Source: Onthophagus taurus
Taxonomy: Eukaryota; Arthropoda; Insecta; Coleoptera; Scarabaeidae
Reading direction: 5' to 3'
Assembly (NCBI RefSeq): GCF_036711975.1
Contig: NC_091971.1
Location: 31,069,501-31,133,500, forward strand
Length of the DNA stretch: 64,000 bases
Below, piece by piece: positions 62,696 to 64,000 of the stretch (position 1 is its first letter; each line of letters begins with the position of its first letter). The notes beneath the pieces were generated by a model. The model had not been told where the DNA came from, made no database searches, and was given only the letters and a program-made list of their open reading frames with translations. Position numbers and translations under genes: made by a program.

Positions 62696-64000
62696 CAGTG
62701 TGACCCGTTTGAAAGCGGAACACCCTCGTAAAATTTGTATTTATTATCCGATTTCGATATTTTTTTTTTTTAATTGTAGAGCGTAAAAAACTGTACCTTA
62801 GGACAAAGAGTGATATTTTTCTTAAAAAAACCAAGGCCTACTATTTCACTTTTTAGGTGCTAAAAATGAAGAAATCATATTAGGAAATTTTTTACAAAAA
62901 ATCTGAGTACACCACTGCATTAAGCACCTTTTGAAATGGGCATATACCAAATTTCATCAAAAATGGTTACAAATTAACACCGTTACAGATAATTGAAAAA
63001 TACAATATTTTATGAATTTATTTGATCAGATGGAGTAAGCCATGACAAAAAAGGAAATAAAATACTGCCAATAATACAAAAACTATTTACATTTGTAACC
63101 ATGGAAAAAAAAATAGTTATCTAGTAAACCATGGAAATAAAAAAAAATAATTGAATTCTATGAAAGTGATTTAAAGCATTACTTCTGTCAGTTTTGTGCT
63201 TATAAAATTTTTATAAAAAGTGTGCAAATTAGTGGTGTAATTATGGAACGACTAAGTGTTAGACACAAAGTTGAAATTATACGCCTTGTTGGCGATAATA
63301 TTCTTTCGAAAAGAAAAGCGGCTATAGAATTTAATAACAGGCATCCAGATATGCCTCCGGTTAGTGCTAGCACCGTTCACCGGGTAAATAAGGTATTCAA
63401 CGATACAGGCAGTGTATCAAAACAAATTCTAAAAGTTCAAAATCCACGCCGGGAAATTAGAAATGTCTCTGGTTCTCACTTCGAACCAGTTTCTGAAGAA
63501 GGTTGCAACATGGCATCCGAAACGTCAAACTTTTTATTAAAAGACGCACGGCAAAACCCGAAAGTTTCTAGTGTTAGTTCTAGTTTTAGTTCTAATCTTA
63601 GTTTAACAAATAGTGGAATATTTTCATAATAACCCTCATTCGAGTTTGAGAACGGCTGCCATAGATTTAAATATTCCAAGAGAATGTATTAGAAGGTGCC
63701 TTACAAAAAATAAAATTAAACCCTATAAACCAAAATTTCTACACACTCTTGAACCAAGAGACGAAGAGAGAAGACTAGAATTCTGTTTATGGGCTCAAGG
63801 TGAATACTTGGAAAACAGAAACTTTTTAAGGGAAATTTTGTTTAGCGATGAGGCCACGTTTACAACAAATGGCGTGGTATCATCGCAAAATTCAAGGTAT
63901 TGGTGCACAGAAAATCCAGAGTGGATCATCAACGCAAGGCGACAGTATTCGCATAAAATAAATGTGTGGTGCGGAATACTTGACAACAGAATTATTGGTC
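62696..64000 (+). mobile_element. Mariner-superfamily element, cut by the window end
   Basis: TA-CAGTGTGACCCGTTTGAAAG starts at 62694, immediately after the Ginger derivative. The right end lies outside the window. Confidence 0.7.
63243..64000 (+). pseudogene. Mariner-superfamily transposase, frameshifted, incomplete
   Basis: MERLSVRHKVEIIRLVGDNI starts a helix-turn-helix region (VSASTVHRVNKVFNDTGSVS). The first frame ends at 63629. In another frame from about 63620: NPHSSLRTAAIDLNIPRECI, HTLEPRDEERRLEFCLWAQG, and the first catalytic Asp in REILFSDEATFTTNGVVSSQ, then WCTENPEWIINARRQYSHKI and VWCGILDNRIIG at the window edge. The remaining acidic residues would lie outside the window. Confidence 0.8.

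Overview
This window reads as AT-rich insect nuclear DNA, possibly from a beetle although nothing fixes the order. It shows GT-AG introns, AATAAA poly(A) signals and a dense pile of animal-type transposable elements (TEs). Almost all recognisable coding sequence belongs to TEs. Host genes are few: two paralogous two-exon genes for small secreted cysteine-rich peptides (6207-6473 and 14541-14803, in a duplicated block), and the first two coding exons of a bleomycin hydrolase-like gene (46149-46661, + strand) whose remaining exons are not in the window.

Layout. 1-2700: a decayed Tc1/mariner-type transposase, a small inverted-repeat element and a Penelope-type ribozyme-like motif. 2722-5680: a PIF/Harbinger transposon with 33-bp perfect terminal inverted repeats (TIRs), whose transposase and antisense MADF/BESS gene appear interlocked, one exon of each lying inside an intron of the other. 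5830-14945: the peptide gene pair, separated by a LINE with a second LINE nested in it, a mariner-type remnant and a palindromic mariner MITE. 15050-16841: LINE remnants and a deleted Harbinger. 17777-22837: a Ty3/gypsy copy flanked by a GATA duplication but internally scrambled, with inverted LTRs and a young LINE inside. 23200-27300: Penelope-like, P-element and mariner remnants. 28419-30878: an element with subterminal repeats carrying a nested long-TIR mariner derivative. 31109-34970: a second, deleted gypsy relative with a hAT inserted in its LTR. 35039-40230: mariner, pogo/Tigger, a mariner MITE, and piggyBac split by a hAT. 40231-44601: a gypsy element with identical LTRs, inserted in another hAT. 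44885-46700: a LINE tail and the host gene start. 47665-50648: a CMC/Chapaev-like element. 51270-59536: three copies of a DUF7869-type DNA transposon family (two bounded by AATT, one inserted inside the third). 60035-62691: a Ginger-type element and its deletion derivative. 62696-end: a mariner-superfamily element.

Several insertions can be checked internally: removing the insert plus one copy of its target duplication rejoins an open reading frame (436-bp LINE into LINE; DUF7869 element into DUF7869 element; hAT into piggyBac). This also gives relative ages. Most TE genes carry frameshifts or stops. The clearest recent arrivals are the gypsy element at 40231-44601 (identical LTRs, yet with a lost integrase residue) and the LINE at 18916-21787 (one unbroken 875-codon frame). 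The best candidates for something undescribed are the interlocked Harbinger gene pair, the AATT-targeting DUF7869 family, and the small acylation-signal membrane ORF ahead of gag in one gypsy family.
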